In this document: positions 27,325 through 35,937 of the stretch, in pieces
Numbering within the stretch: the first letter of the stretch is position 1
Layout: every line of letters begins with the position of its first letter
Source of the DNA: Fulvivirga ulvae
Lineage (GTDB): Bacteria; Bacteroidota; Bacteroidia; Cytophagales; Cyclobacteriaceae
NCBI RefSeq assembly: GCF_021389975.1
Contig: NZ_CP089981.1
Location: 6,721,501 to 6,785,500 of the forward strand
Direction of reading: 5' to 3'
DNA length: 64,000 nucleotides
Program-made: the position numbers and the translations under genes
The notes under the pieces: model-generated
The model's database searches: none
What the model was told of the DNA's origin: nothing
Seen by the model: only the letters and a program-made list of their open reading frames with translations

Positions 27325-27332
27325 CAAACATA
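27325..27332 (-). promoter_or_regulatory. -7 promoter element of putative RNA copy 2 (TATGTTTG)
   Basis: Minus-strand TATGTTTG, exact to TAnnTTTG, 9 bases before hairpin H1. No TTG is seen at the -33 position. Confidence 0.5.
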
Positions 27333-27367
27333 CAGAGTCTAACTTACTCTGCTATAGGCGCTAATAC

Positions 27368-27775
27368 TTATTTTAACAAATACGCGTTTCCCTTATATGC
27401 TTCCAAAAGAGTTGAAACATACTCGCCTCCGCGGAGCAGATGTTCTATTGCTTCAAGCAGTTCTTCTTCGAATGAGTGTACAAGTAAGTATCCGTTAGCC
27501 CCCTTTGCTATAATATTCTCAATAAAAAGCTTTTCTGTGTAATGATCTAAAACAAGCACGGGGCAAGGCCATTGCTGTCTGTTGTTAAAAATCAAATGTA
27601 AAAAATCCATTCCCAGGCTATAAGTATCAATAATAATAAGCGCAGGATCTTTTATTCTCTCCAGGTAAGGAGATGACGTATTGGGTGATACTAAAAAAAT
27701 ATCCCACAGCTTGTAAGCTTCGCCAGGAATACTTTCAAATACCTCATTAGAATTACTGAAGAATGCTATGTTCAC
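27368..27775 (-). CDS. Degenerate stand-alone receiver-like protein
   Basis: 135 residues from a GTG at 27775. The alternation IAFFSN, DIFLVS, ALIIIDTYSLGMDFLH, CPVLVLDHYT and GANGYLLVHSFEEELLEAIEHLLRGGEYVS follows the CheY/REC fold. D50 sits where the phospho-acceptor would be. However, the N-terminal acidic pair is missing (NSN) and the conserved lysine after GANGYLL is valine (V99). There is no output domain. It may act as a phosphorylation-independent adaptor or be decaying. It lies between the RNA copies and the NarL-type regulator, on the same strand. Confidence 0.6.
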   Translation of the reverse strand: MNIAFFSNSNEVFESIPGEAYKLWDIFLVSPNTSSPYLERIKDPALIIIDTYSLGMDFLHLIFNNRQQWPCPVLVLDHYTEKLFIENIIAKGANGYLLVHSFEEELLEAIEHLLRGGEYVSTLLEAYKGNAYLLK

Positions 27776-27898
27776 TATGCCCCTCCCTGTTCGTTCAAAA
27801 AATTCGGACTAACGATGGTAAAAATATCAAATGAAGTCCGAGAGGTTATAAGGAAATATGCGTAATTTGGCTTTTACGTGAAACCCTTATATAACATA

Positions 27899-28552
27899 TT
27901 AAATACCTTCAAAAAGGTTGTTTTTAATAGCATAAAGTACCAGACCGGTCGAATTTTTAGCACCTGTTTTCTCCAGTAGGTTTCGTTTGTGTACCTCTAC
28001 CGTCCTTACACTTATAAACAGTTTATCCGCAATTTCCTGATTTGAATCTTCTTCAAGAATCAGACGATAAATTTCTTTTTCCCTGGGGGTGAGCGGGGTT
28101 GGAAGGGCATCGCCGGAAGCCTTAGGCTTCTTTTTGGCAAGGTTGTTCATTACTGTCTGGGCCACTTCCTTACTGTAATATATTTCATCTTCAAGTATGG
28201 CATTTATAGCTTCTTTCATCTCATTTTCATCACAACTCTTGAGAATATACCCACTGGCCCCGGCATCCATCATGGCCTTAATATGCTGATAATCATTATG
28301 CATGGTCAAAGCCAGCACCCGTATGTCCTTACTGATCTTCATTATCCTCCTTGTGGTTTCTATACCATCCAGCCCATCCATATTAATATCTATGATCACC
28401 AGGTCTACCCTTTCCTTTTCCAGAAAATCAAGAGCCTCCAAGCCATTGGATGCCTGATCTATTACTTCATAATCAGGGTCATTTTCCAAATAGAGTGCCA
28501 CTCCATCTCGTACTACTTTGTGATCGTCAACTATTAATATCTTTGCTTTCAT
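27899..28552 (-). CDS. NarL/LuxR-family response regulator
   Basis: 217 residues. The receiver domain (1-120) has the acidic pair in ILIVDDHKVVRDG, phospho-acceptor aspartate in VDLVIIDINMDGLDG, and lysine in GASGYILKSCDENE. The LuxR-type HTH (150-217) includes PLTPREKEIYRLI, NQEIADKLFISVRTVEVHKR and NLLEKTGAKNS. It is a DNA-binding transcription regulator. Its start overlaps the end of the sensor kinase gene by 26 bases, so the two are a cognate pair. Targets are unknown; the divergent YfiR-TonB receptor genes are the nearest candidates. Confidence 0.95.
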   Translation of the reverse strand: MKAKILIVDDHKVVRDGVALYLENDPDYEVIDQASNGLEALDFLEKERVDLVIIDINMDGLDGIETTRRIMKISKDIRVLALTMHNDYQHIKAMMDAGASGYILKSCDENEMKEAINAILEDEIYYSKEVAQTVMNNLAKKKPKASGDALPTPLTPREKEIYRLILEEDSNQEIADKLFISVRTVEVHKRNLLEKTGAKNSTGLVLYAIKNNLFEGI

Positions 28553-31289
28553 ATGATTCTTTTCTATAGGGTACTTCTACAATTATTACTGTTCCGTTGC
28601 CTTTTCCACTTTCTATTTGTAAGCTTCCCGAAAGGGAGTTCACTCTGTTCAACATACTTTTCAGGCCAAAGCTGTTTCCGGTCCCCATTTTTTCGTTGGT
28701 ATCAAAGCCTACACCATCATCTTCAATGGTCAGTATGACTTCACCTTCATATTTCATCAACTGAATGGACACCGTAGTGGCTTTAGCATATTTTAAAATA
28801 TTGTTTACCGCTTCCTGTGTAATTCTATACAAATGAAGTTCGGTATTTTTGGGCAACCTGTCTCCTTTCAGGTTATCGTAAAAGTCAAACTTTGTTTCCG
28901 AAACAGCATCAATATCTGCCAGTAAACTTTGGACAGACAGCACATAACCGAAATCCTCAATACTCTGTGGCATCAGGTTGTGCGCTATTTCCCTGCTGTC
29001 GCGGATGGCCTCCTTAAGATAATTAAGTCCTGTGTTAAGCTTTTTGAGGCCACCATTGTTAAATGAAATATCTTTTTTCAAAGAATTAAAATTCAATGAG
29101 ACAGTAGTTAACTTTTGCCCCAGTGTATCATGCAGTTCTTTTGCAATACGGGCTCTTTCATTATCTTCAGTTTCTATAATGGTTGAAATGATCTTTTCCT
29201 GGGCCAGCCTGCGGTCTGTAATGTCCATTACAAATCCTTCAATAATATCTCTTGCAGGTGAGATCGCCCGGCCTTGTTCCCACATCCACTTTTTCTCACC
29301 TTTTATATTAACGGGATAAACAATCTGAAACTGCTTATTCTCCTCCAGTGCCTGTGCTACAGCTTTTACGTTCTCAGCATTATACTCATCAGGGATCATA
29401 TCGGACAGGCGTATGTTTCCATTAAGGAACTGCTCCGGGGGTATACCAAACAGTGCTTTGCTTCCCTCACTTACAAACAGGGGGGTGAACCCTTCATCCA
29501 CTTTGCTTCGGTAAACCATACCCGGAATGTTCGCCATCAGGTTGGCTAATGTCTGCTGGCTTTCCACAAGGGCCTGCTCCGTAACTTTGGATTCATGAAT
29601 ATCCACATGAGTACCGATGGCGCGGATCGCTCTTCCGTTAGCATCTCTATCCACAACCCTGCCATGCACCAGTAGCCACTTCCACTCACCTGAACGGGTT
29701 TTTATGCGATACTCATTTTCATAATAGTCCGTTTCACCCTTAAGATGGCTTGCCAGTCTTTCGCGGGTGCGCTTCCTGTCATCAGGGTGTAACATTTCAT
29801 AAAACTCTTTGGCCTTTGGCTGAAACTTGTCCACTTCATAGCCCAGCATTTTAAACTGATAGTCATTAAAATGAAGTGATCCTGTGCGGATATCCCAGTC
29901 CCACATTCCCTCTCGTGCTCCTTCAATAGCCATTTGCAAACGCTTCTCACTCTCAGAAAGTGCCTCCACCATTTTGCGCTCTTCTGTCACATTTCTAGAC
30001 ACGTATAATATATGTGTACATCTTTTGCTCCTGTCCAGGATCGGTATAAGGTTTGATTCGGCCACTCCCCTGCTTCCGTCAGGCATTTTAAAGCCTTCTT
30101 CATACTTAACCTGCTGCTGGGAGCGGATGGCTTCAGCCATTTTTTGGTACCTGTAATTGATTTCGTTATCATCCAGTTTCAGCAGTTTCCGGTAAAGATC
30201 TTTGAGCCCCATACCTATGACCTTGTACGATGGATAATCTTTATTGAGCAGATATAACTCTTTAAGATACCAGTCTGGTAACTTAGCTACGGCATAGGAG
30301 CCCAATTTGCGGACCTGGAAAAGGGCTATAAACTCTGATGCATTATTATATATCAGTGAAAGCGTTTGCTGACGTGATTTAATATTAGCGTATGCCCTCT
30401 TCAGATCGGCCGTTCGCGCTGCAACCATCCTGCGCAAGATGTTAACATAGAGTAGAAGCTGAACTACAATGAAGATCACTACTCCTAAGATCACATATCC
30501 CCATATGGGTACTTCGAAGGGTTTGTGCTCTTTAAAATAGTTGTTCATGGAGCTGTAGTATACCGAGGATTTGTCTTGCTTCAGAGTCACAATGTGGCTT
30601 TCAATGATAGGTACTACTTTTGCCGCCAGTGGAGCTGCATCTCTAAAAATATAGGAGAGCCGAAATGGTGAGAACACTACGGGTGTCTGCATCACATCGT
30701 ATTTATAATCATGAATATCACCATAAATACGGCTAACAATGCCAGCATCGACCTTTTTCTTGTCGATCAGCTCAAATATTTCTTTATAGCTTTTTGCTTT
30801 TACAATGGTGCAACGCAAATCCAACTCCTTGATGGAGGCATAGAAGCCTTTGTAAGGGCCATTGATAAAATAGCTGTTTTCCAACACTGCCACACGCTTA
30901 CTGCCCAGATCAAGCAATGAGGTGTAGTCAGATTCTCTTTTGGCGTATACCCTTGCCCAGGTAGATATCAATCCTGAACTGGCTATATCGAAGTCAGCAC
31001 TTCTTCCTTTATAATCACCTGACTCTGTAGTCACATCTATTTCTCCCGATGCCAGCCACTCAAAGCATTCATCGGCCTTACCTGTTTTATAGACAAGCTT
31101 CCAGCCTTCCTTCTCGGCTATATCTTTCAGAATATCTATAAATATTCCTTTTGGCTCTCCACGCGAGCTGGTAAATGCAAGCGGATAGTTATCATAAACC
31201 CCAACCCTTATTACTCTCTGAGCATTTACAGTTGTGTAAAGCGAAAAGAGGAGTAGCCCAACAAGGAGTAAATTTCTCATATAATACAT
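28527..31289 (-). CDS. Sensor histidine kinase with periplasmic solute-binding domain and PAS domains
   Basis: 920 residues. A signal peptide ends near TVNAQ (ATG 31280 is an alternative start). Residues about 24-255 are an SBP_bac_3-type binding domain (VGVYDNYPLAFTSSRGEPKG, SGEIDVTTESGDYKG, VAVLENS). A membrane helix (VPIWGYVILGVVIFIVVQLL, about 262-283) and up to three PAS/PAC segments follow, the clearest being EGMWDWDIRTGSLHFNDYQF. A HisKA_3 dimerisation domain has the histidine in RARIAKELHDTLGQKL, and a HATPase_c domain has DDGVGFD. It senses a small molecule in the periplasm. The response regulator overlaps its 3' end. Confidence 0.93.
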   Translation of the reverse strand: MYYMRNLLLVGLLLFSLYTTVNAQRVIRVGVYDNYPLAFTSSRGEPKGIFIDILKDIAEKEGWKLVYKTGKADECFEWLASGEIDVTTESGDYKGRSADFDIASSGLISTWARVYAKRESDYTSLLDLGSKRVAVLENSYFINGPYKGFYASIKELDLRCTIVKAKSYKEIFELIDKKKVDAGIVSRIYGDIHDYKYDVMQTPVVFSPFRLSYIFRDAAPLAAKVVPIIESHIVTLKQDKSSVYYSSMNNYFKEHKPFEVPIWGYVILGVVIFIVVQLLLYVNILRRMVAARTADLKRAYANIKSRQQTLSLIYNNASEFIALFQVRKLGSYAVAKLPDWYLKELYLLNKDYPSYKVIGMGLKDLYRKLLKLDDNEINYRYQKMAEAIRSQQQVKYEEGFKMPDGSRGVAESNLIPILDRSKRCTHILYVSRNVTEERKMVEALSESEKRLQMAIEGAREGMWDWDIRTGSLHFNDYQFKMLGYEVDKFQPKAKEFYEMLHPDDRKRTRERLASHLKGETDYYENEYRIKTRSGEWKWLLVHGRVVDRDANGRAIRAIGTHVDIHESKVTEQALVESQQTLANLMANIPGMVYRSKVDEGFTPLFVSEGSKALFGIPPEQFLNGNIRLSDMIPDEYNAENVKAVAQALEENKQFQIVYPVNIKGEKKWMWEQGRAISPARDIIEGFVMDITDRRLAQEKIISTIIETEDNERARIAKELHDTLGQKLTTVSLNFNSLKKDISFNNGGLKKLNTGLNYLKEAIRDSREIAHNLMPQSIEDFGYVLSVQSLLADIDAVSETKFDFYDNLKGDRLPKNTELHLYRITQEAVNNILKYAKATTVSIQLMKYEGEVILTIEDDGVGFDTNEKMGTGNSFGLKSMLNRVNSLSGSLQIESGKGNGTVIIVEVPYRKESYESKDINS

Positions 31290-31444
31290 GGCTTCAAACC
31301 CTTGTAAACATTAAATCTAACAAATTCCTCTCATAAAATAATGCCACCTAAGTGAATTACGTATTTTTTAAAATACGTTCCACCTCTTAAACGACGTCAA
31401 AAAACAATACAGACCTTTGCACTCAAATTATACCCCATAGTATT

Positions 31445-31960
31445 ATGAACAAATTTTTAAATTTCAGGTATTTACTGGTAGCTTTTCTGGTTGCAGCAAG
31501 CCTTCAATCAAATGCTCAAGCCACTGATGATCAAGTTAAAACGGTATTCGTTTTTAACTTCACAAGATACATCCAATGGCCTACAAATGAAAGTGATTTT
31601 ACCATCGGAATTTTAGGCAATGACGCTGCTCTTGAAAAAGCATTTTTGGATATGGCTTCCAAAAAATCAACCTCAACTAAAAAGATCATTATCAAGAGTT
31701 TTACTTCAGCCAGTGAGGCAGGTAACTGCGACATTCTTTACATACCAAAAGATCACAGCGCTCAATTTTCACAGGTGAAAGCTAAAGATCTTAAAAACGT
31801 TCTGATTATTACAGAAAAAGCAGGCTTGGGCCGTCAGGGCAGTGGAATCAACTTTATTGAAGTCGACGGAAAAATGAGATTTGAGATTAATAAAGGCGAG
31901 ATCGAAAGAGCGGGGCTAAAGGTATCAAGCCAGCTGTTAGGACTTGCTAATGAAGTTTAA
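31445..31960 (+). CDS. YfiR-family periplasmic protein
   Basis: 171 residues, with signal peptide ending at QSNAQ. YfiR (DUF4154) proteins are periplasmic; in Pseudomonas YfiR restrains a membrane cyclase. Seen here are VKTVFVFNFTRYIQWP near the start, FTIGILGND, CDILYIPK, VLIITEKAG and FIEVDGKMRFEINKGEIERAG near the end, all typical. It is divergent from the solute-binding kinase and 138 bases upstream of a TonB receptor on the same strand. YfiR genes often sit next to TonB receptors of this kind and sensor proteins. Confidence 0.9.
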   Translation: MNKFLNFRYLLVAFLVAASLQSNAQATDDQVKTVFVFNFTRYIQWPTNESDFTIGILGNDAALEKAFLDMASKKSTSTKKIIIKSFTSASEAGNCDILYIPKDHSAQFSQVKAKDLKNVLIITEKAGLGRQGSGINFIEVDGKMRFEINKGEIERAGLKVSSQLLGLANEV

Positions 31961-32059
31961 AACCAAGCATCACAAACAGTATCAGTTTTTATTTTCGACC
32001 TACCATAAAGAGCCGTTACTAAATTTAACCAGATCAAAAGCGTAATTCTGAGCTCTTAC

Positions 32060-32067
32060 TATCTTTG
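32060..32067 (+). promoter_or_regulatory. -7 promoter element of the TonB receptor gene (TATCTTTG)
   Basis: TATCTTTG fits TAnnTTTG, 32 bases before ATG 32099. A -33 TTG is not evident. Confidence 0.45.
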
Positions 32068-32098
32068 CTGCAAAACCCAAGGCATAGAAAATTAAAAC

Positions 32099-34216
32099 AT
32101 GAAACAAATTTTACCCCATATGAAAAAACTTTTAGCATTTTTTTTAATTTCTGCGCTCTCTTTTGGCGCTATGGCGCAGGATGATGGTGATTTATATGAA
32201 TTGTCTCTGGAGGACCTCATGCAAATCGATATTTATTCTGTTTCTAAAAAAGCAGAATCACTTTTTGATGCGCCTCTTTCCAGCTCTACTTTAACATCTG
32301 ATGAAATTGTTAATTCCGGTGCCACAAGCATCCCTGAAGCTTTGCGCCTGATTCCTGGCCTTATTGTAAGAGAGCAGGCCAATGGTGTTTATGATGTGCA
32401 TTTAAGAGGCCTGGATAACCTGACCAGATATGGAAACGCAGCTGATGCCGGTAACCTGATCACCCTGATTATGATTGATGGCAGACCGGTATTTAACAAT
32501 AATCTTGGCGGTGTATACTGGGAGGCTATTCCTATAGGCTTAATTGATGTGGAAAGAATAGAGGTGGTCAGGGGGCCGTCTGCTCCTTTGTACGGACCGA
32601 ATGCGGTTGCCGGCGTTATCAATATCATCACTAAAAATATAACAAAAGATGGTGTCACTGCACATGCTGATCTCCGTGCCGGCACCAACAATACACAAAT
32701 AGGAGGAGTCAATGTTGGCTACAAATTCAGTGAGAAATTCAGCGCTGCACTATCCGGTAATTTCGAAATCCGTGACAGGCATGATGACCAGTATTTTGAT
32801 TATGCCACTGGCTCATTCACCGATTATGCAAATATTACTGATATTACTCCCAACTATATCAAAGATCAGGACCAGGCTTTGGATAAAAAGGGTGTAAACC
32901 TCTTTATGGACTATACTCCCACTGAGAGATTTAGCTTGCAATTACAGTCGGGGCTGCAAGATGCTTCTATTCAAAAGGTTTATCAGGATAATACTTACAC
33001 ACCTTTCTCTAATGGTAGCTATGAATCCAAATATGTAAGCATTAATACCACTTTTAATAACTTAAGAGGCCGGTTTTCATTTGTAGATGGCTATGATAAC
33101 CTGGATAAGGCAGCTACTTTTCCGTTATTAAAATATGATTATAAAACCATTGATGCTTCCATTGAATATGACTTGAGTATAAATGAAAAGCTTTCCATAC
33201 GTCCCGGATTAAGCTATCAATCAGCGCAGTACAGTGACGAACCTTATGTTGATCCTGAAAATGGTATCTTAGGTGTACTTAATGATGAGCAAACTATCCG
33301 GAGTTTTGCCGGGTCGTTAGGGTTCGATTATGATCTTACTGAGGATTGGAGAATTGTAGGAGGAATCAGAATGGATAAATTTTCTACTCCCGATGAAGCG
33401 TATATATCTTATCAATTAGCCACTACCTATAATCTCAATGAAAAGAATCTTATACGAGCGGTTTATGCAAAATCAAACAGCGGTTCTTTTATTGGCCCCA
33501 ACTACGTGAATATAGTATTTCCTAGCAATGGAAACATTGTTAACTATACAGGAAATGAGGATCTGGACTTATTCCAGATTCAGATGGTAGAACTTGGATA
33601 CAGAAGTAAAATATCCAACAATCTGGAGCTAAACATTGAGCTATTCAGACAGGTTGCCGAAAATGCCTATGTTATTATTTTTGATGCTGCACCAGGTTTG
33701 GTAAGTTATACCTATGAAAATATTGATGCCAAGGCCAAACAAAATGGTGTAACCTTATCTGCAAACTATGTAGCAAGCAATAAATTTCAGGTAAAGCCTT
33801 TTATAACCTATCAGAAAACAGAGGTGGAAGATTTACCAACCGGTTACAGAACTGCCAATGTTGACCCTGTCAATAACATAAACAATACAGTGGATGTTGA
33901 CAATGACCAGACTCCTTCATTGTTTGGGGGCTTATATCTGAACTATAAGCCCGTTAAGAATCTCAACATTAATCTCAACCCTTATTATATGGGGGAGCAG
34001 AACCAGTATAGCTTCTACAGCTTATCTAACCCTGCGTCCGATATAGGTGAAATTGACAGCAAGCTTATCTTAAATGCCAAGATAGGATACGATATAACGA
34101 AAAACATCAATATTTACTTAAATGCCCGAAACCTTGCTGATAACGATAGCCGGGAATTCATAGGTGCTGATAGAAACGGAAGATTATTACTAGGTGGTGT
34201 AAGAGTGCAGTTGTAA
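32099..34216 (+). CDS. TonB-dependent receptor
   Basis: 705 residues. A signal peptide ends at GAMAQ (ATG 32120, MKKLLAFF, is an alternative start). The plug domain starts with LEDLMQIDIYSVSKKAESLF, continues with PEALRLIPGLIVREQ, IDGRPVFNN, and RIEVVRGPSAPLYGPNAVAG, and leads to a 22-stranded barrel ending NARNLADNDSREFIG...RVQL. No carboxypeptidase-like N-terminal extension or signalling extension is present. It is an outer-membrane importer or sensor for an unknown ligand. It is linked to YfiR upstream and followed by a terminator. Confidence 0.93.
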   Translation: MKQILPHMKKLLAFFLISALSFGAMAQDDGDLYELSLEDLMQIDIYSVSKKAESLFDAPLSSSTLTSDEIVNSGATSIPEALRLIPGLIVREQANGVYDVHLRGLDNLTRYGNAADAGNLITLIMIDGRPVFNNNLGGVYWEAIPIGLIDVERIEVVRGPSAPLYGPNAVAGVINIITKNITKDGVTAHADLRAGTNNTQIGGVNVGYKFSEKFSAALSGNFEIRDRHDDQYFDYATGSFTDYANITDITPNYIKDQDQALDKKGVNLFMDYTPTERFSLQLQSGLQDASIQKVYQDNTYTPFSNGSYESKYVSINTTFNNLRGRFSFVDGYDNLDKAATFPLLKYDYKTIDASIEYDLSINEKLSIRPGLSYQSAQYSDEPYVDPENGILGVLNDEQTIRSFAGSLGFDYDLTEDWRIVGGIRMDKFSTPDEAYISYQLATTYNLNEKNLIRAVYAKSNSGSFIGPNYVNIVFPSNGNIVNYTGNEDLDLFQIQMVELGYRSKISNNLELNIELFRQVAENAYVIIFDAAPGLVSYTYENIDAKAKQNGVTLSANYVASNKFQVKPFITYQKTEVEDLPTGYRTANVDPVNNINNTVDVDNDQTPSLFGGLYLNYKPVKNLNINLNPYYMGEQNQYSFYSLSNPASDIGEIDSKLILNAKIGYDITKNINIYLNARNLADNDSREFIGADRNGRLLLGGVRVQL

Positions 34217-34235
34217 GAGGGGTTAGCGTGAAGTA

Positions 34236-34274
34236 AAAAGAAGGCTGCTCTTGTACGAGGCAGCCTCTTTTTTT
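34236..34274 (+). terminator. Intrinsic terminator after the TonB receptor gene
   Basis: AGGCTGC (34242-34248) pairs with GCAGCCT (34260-34266), followed by CTTTTTTT. It lies just left of the IS3 element. Confidence 0.85.
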
Positions 34275-34322
34275 ATTTAATACTGTCCCGTCCTGAAATA
34301 GCGTTACACAAAAAGTAATGTT

Positions 34323-34757
34323 ATGAAAAAGAAGAATGATTCTCAGTATGTTAAGCGAACACAGCGAGATTACAGTTATACCTTTAAAATGCAGGTTGTC
34401 CGCGAGGTCGAGAATGGTGAATTAGGCCTGAATGCAGCTCAAAGAAAATACGGTATTCAGGGCAATGCGACAGTTAAGACTTGGTTATTAAAATATGGTA
34501 GCTTAGATTGGGATAATAAATCTCACCTCAGTTTGGAAAAAACACCTGAACAAAAGTTACTAGAGCTGGAAGCAAAAGTCCGGTTACTAGAGAAGCAAAA
34601 AAACACTCTGGAGAAGGAACTGGAGTTTACAAATAAGAAAGCTATCATCTTTGATATGATGATTGATATCGCTGAAGAAGAGCTTAAAGTGCCTATCAGA
34701 AAAAAGTCCTTACCTCAACAGTTGATCGATTCAAGATTGAACAAAAAGAAGGGATAA
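34323..34757 (+). CDS. IS3-family transposase OrfA
   Basis: 144 residues. Helix-turn-helix at the N-terminus (YTFKMQVVREVENGELGLNAAQRKYGIQGNATVKTWLLKY) and a leucine-zipper-like coiled coil (LEAKVRLLEKQKNTLEKELE, about 79-98). It binds the IS ends. Near the 3' end the heptamer A-AAA-AAG (34700-34706) lies in the zero frame, the classic -1 slippery site, so a fraction of ribosomes make OrfAB. OrfA alone stops at 34757. Confidence 0.93.
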   Translation: MKKKNDSQYVKRTQRDYSYTFKMQVVREVENGELGLNAAQRKYGIQGNATVKTWLLKYGSLDWDNKSHLSLEKTPEQKLLELEAKVRLLEKQKNTLEKELEFTNKKAIIFDMMIDIAEEELKVPIRKKSLPQQLIDSRLNKKKG

Positions 34758-35623
34758 CCTATGCCTGCAGGCTGTTGGGGATAAATAGACAGGTCTATTA
34801 CCGAGCCATTAAAAGAACAAAGGATAAGCAACAGGTAGCTAGCCAGGCTTTAGAAATCATTGAAAAAGTAAGAATGAGAATGCCCCGAATCGGCACCCGA
34901 AAGCTATATTATCTGCTATACGATGAACTTAAGGAAATTGGAGTAGGCCGAGACAGGTTATTTGCTATCATGAAGGCCAATCATCTACAGATTGTCCCGA
35001 AAAGGCAATATCATATCACTACAGACTCACATCACAGGTTTAGAAAACATAAAAACCTGGTTGATGGGTTGAAACTGGAACGACCAGAACAAGTTTGGGT
35101 ATCAGATATCACCTACATAGGTAACAGACAAAGCCCGATGTATTTATCGTTGGTTACAGATGCTTATTCTAAGAAGATTATAGGCTTTAATGTCTCAAAC
35201 AGCCTAAATGCTTCAGGAGCCATTGAGGCCATGAAACGTGCGCTTAAAAACCGAAAATATGCAAATAGAGACCTTATTCATCATTCTGACAGGGGGCTGC
35301 AATATTGTTGTGATGGGTATCAACAGCTACTAAAAAAACACAAAGTAACATGCAGTATGACTGAAAGCTATGATCCCTACCAAAATGCTATAGCAGAAAG
35401 GATCAATGGAATATTAAAACATGAGTTCATACGAGGTATCACTACAACAGATCAGGAACTCATGAGTAAGCTCATAACAGAATCCGTTGATATTTATAAC
35501 AATGAAAGACCTCATTGGAGTTGTTGGATGAATACACCTAACTTCATGCATGAACAGAAATCTATTCCAATTAAAACTTATAAATCAAAAAAAAGCACCG
35601 AGGTAGTCCCCGGTGCTAAATAA
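34707..35623 (+). CDS. IS3-family transposase OrfB (integrase core, made by -1 frameshift)
   Basis: The frame is open upstream to the slippery site at 34700-34706, and reads TVDRFKIEQKEGITYACRLLG before GINRQVYYRAIK. Translation as an OrfAB fusion is therefore more likely than initiation at TTG 34775. The rve domain shows the DDE triad: D in VWVSDITYIG, D in HHSDRGLQYCC, and E in NAIAERINGILKHE. It catalyses cut and copy-out transposition of the element. The extreme C-terminus (KKSTEVVPGAK) is encoded by a hairpin that acts as a terminator on the other strand. Confidence 0.92.
35587..35617 (-). terminator. Minus-strand intrinsic terminator inside the 3' end of orfB
   Basis: The minus strand reads AGCACCG, ten bases, CGGTGCT, then eight T. 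It would stop transcripts entering the element from the right, antisense to the transposase. Confidence 0.75.
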
Positions 35624-35668
35624 TTATTTATCCTTGTATAAACTGTAACGCTTATTCAGGACTAGTCA

Positions 35669-35902
35669 TACCCCCTGATTTTTAGCGTTTCCCGGGCCGT
35701 CTCCTTACAGTTAACGATATTCTTGATTCCCAGGTCATAAGCCATTTCATGGAACATGATGTTCGCAAAGAAGGCATCGAAGGTGATGTATTTCTGTTGT
35801 TCATTGTACTATAAGTGCTTTTGAAACAGGAACAAGTATCTCATCAAACCTGGCCTTCATAGCATTTATGAGCCGAGAGCTTCTGGTGATTCTTTTTGAC
35901 AT
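35669..35902 (-). pseudogene. Remnant of an M49-like (HExxH) peptidase gene, truncated and frameshifted
   Basis: Minus strand. From ATG 35902, 33 codons read up to AMKARFDEILVPVSKALIVQ before a stop. One base out of frame, the reading continues EQQKYITFDAFFANIMFHEM, AYDLGIKNIV and CKETARETLK up to the IS border. The series resembles the zinc-binding region of Bacteroidota M49-type (dipeptidyl-peptidase III-like) peptidases, which have HExxH or HExxxH. Here HEMAY has lost the second histidine. The part beyond the IS border is absent on the other side of the IS. A dead gene with good family resemblance but not proven. Confidence 0.55.
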
Positions 35903-35937
35903 TTTATTAAGTTTTGGCTTATGCCGAATCCTATTCC

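Larger units (their letters stand above)
34284..35668 (+). mobile_element. Complete IS3-family insertion sequence (1385 bp)
   Basis: Imperfect terminal inverted repeats of 25 bp (34284-34308 and 35644-35668, 20 of 25 matching, both with the inner block GCGTTACA) begin with TG and end with CA. The element is flanked by the 3-bp repeat TAC (34281-34283 and 35669-35671), the target duplication size of the family. It holds orfA and orfB linked by a -1 frameshift signal. Nothing is visibly broken, so it could be active. It sits beside a truncated peptidase remnant. Confidence 0.9.

Noticed and set aside
34775..34777. TTG as independent start of orfB
   Set aside because: The frame is open upstream to an exact A-AAA-AAG slippery site in orfA, the normal IS3 arrangement.
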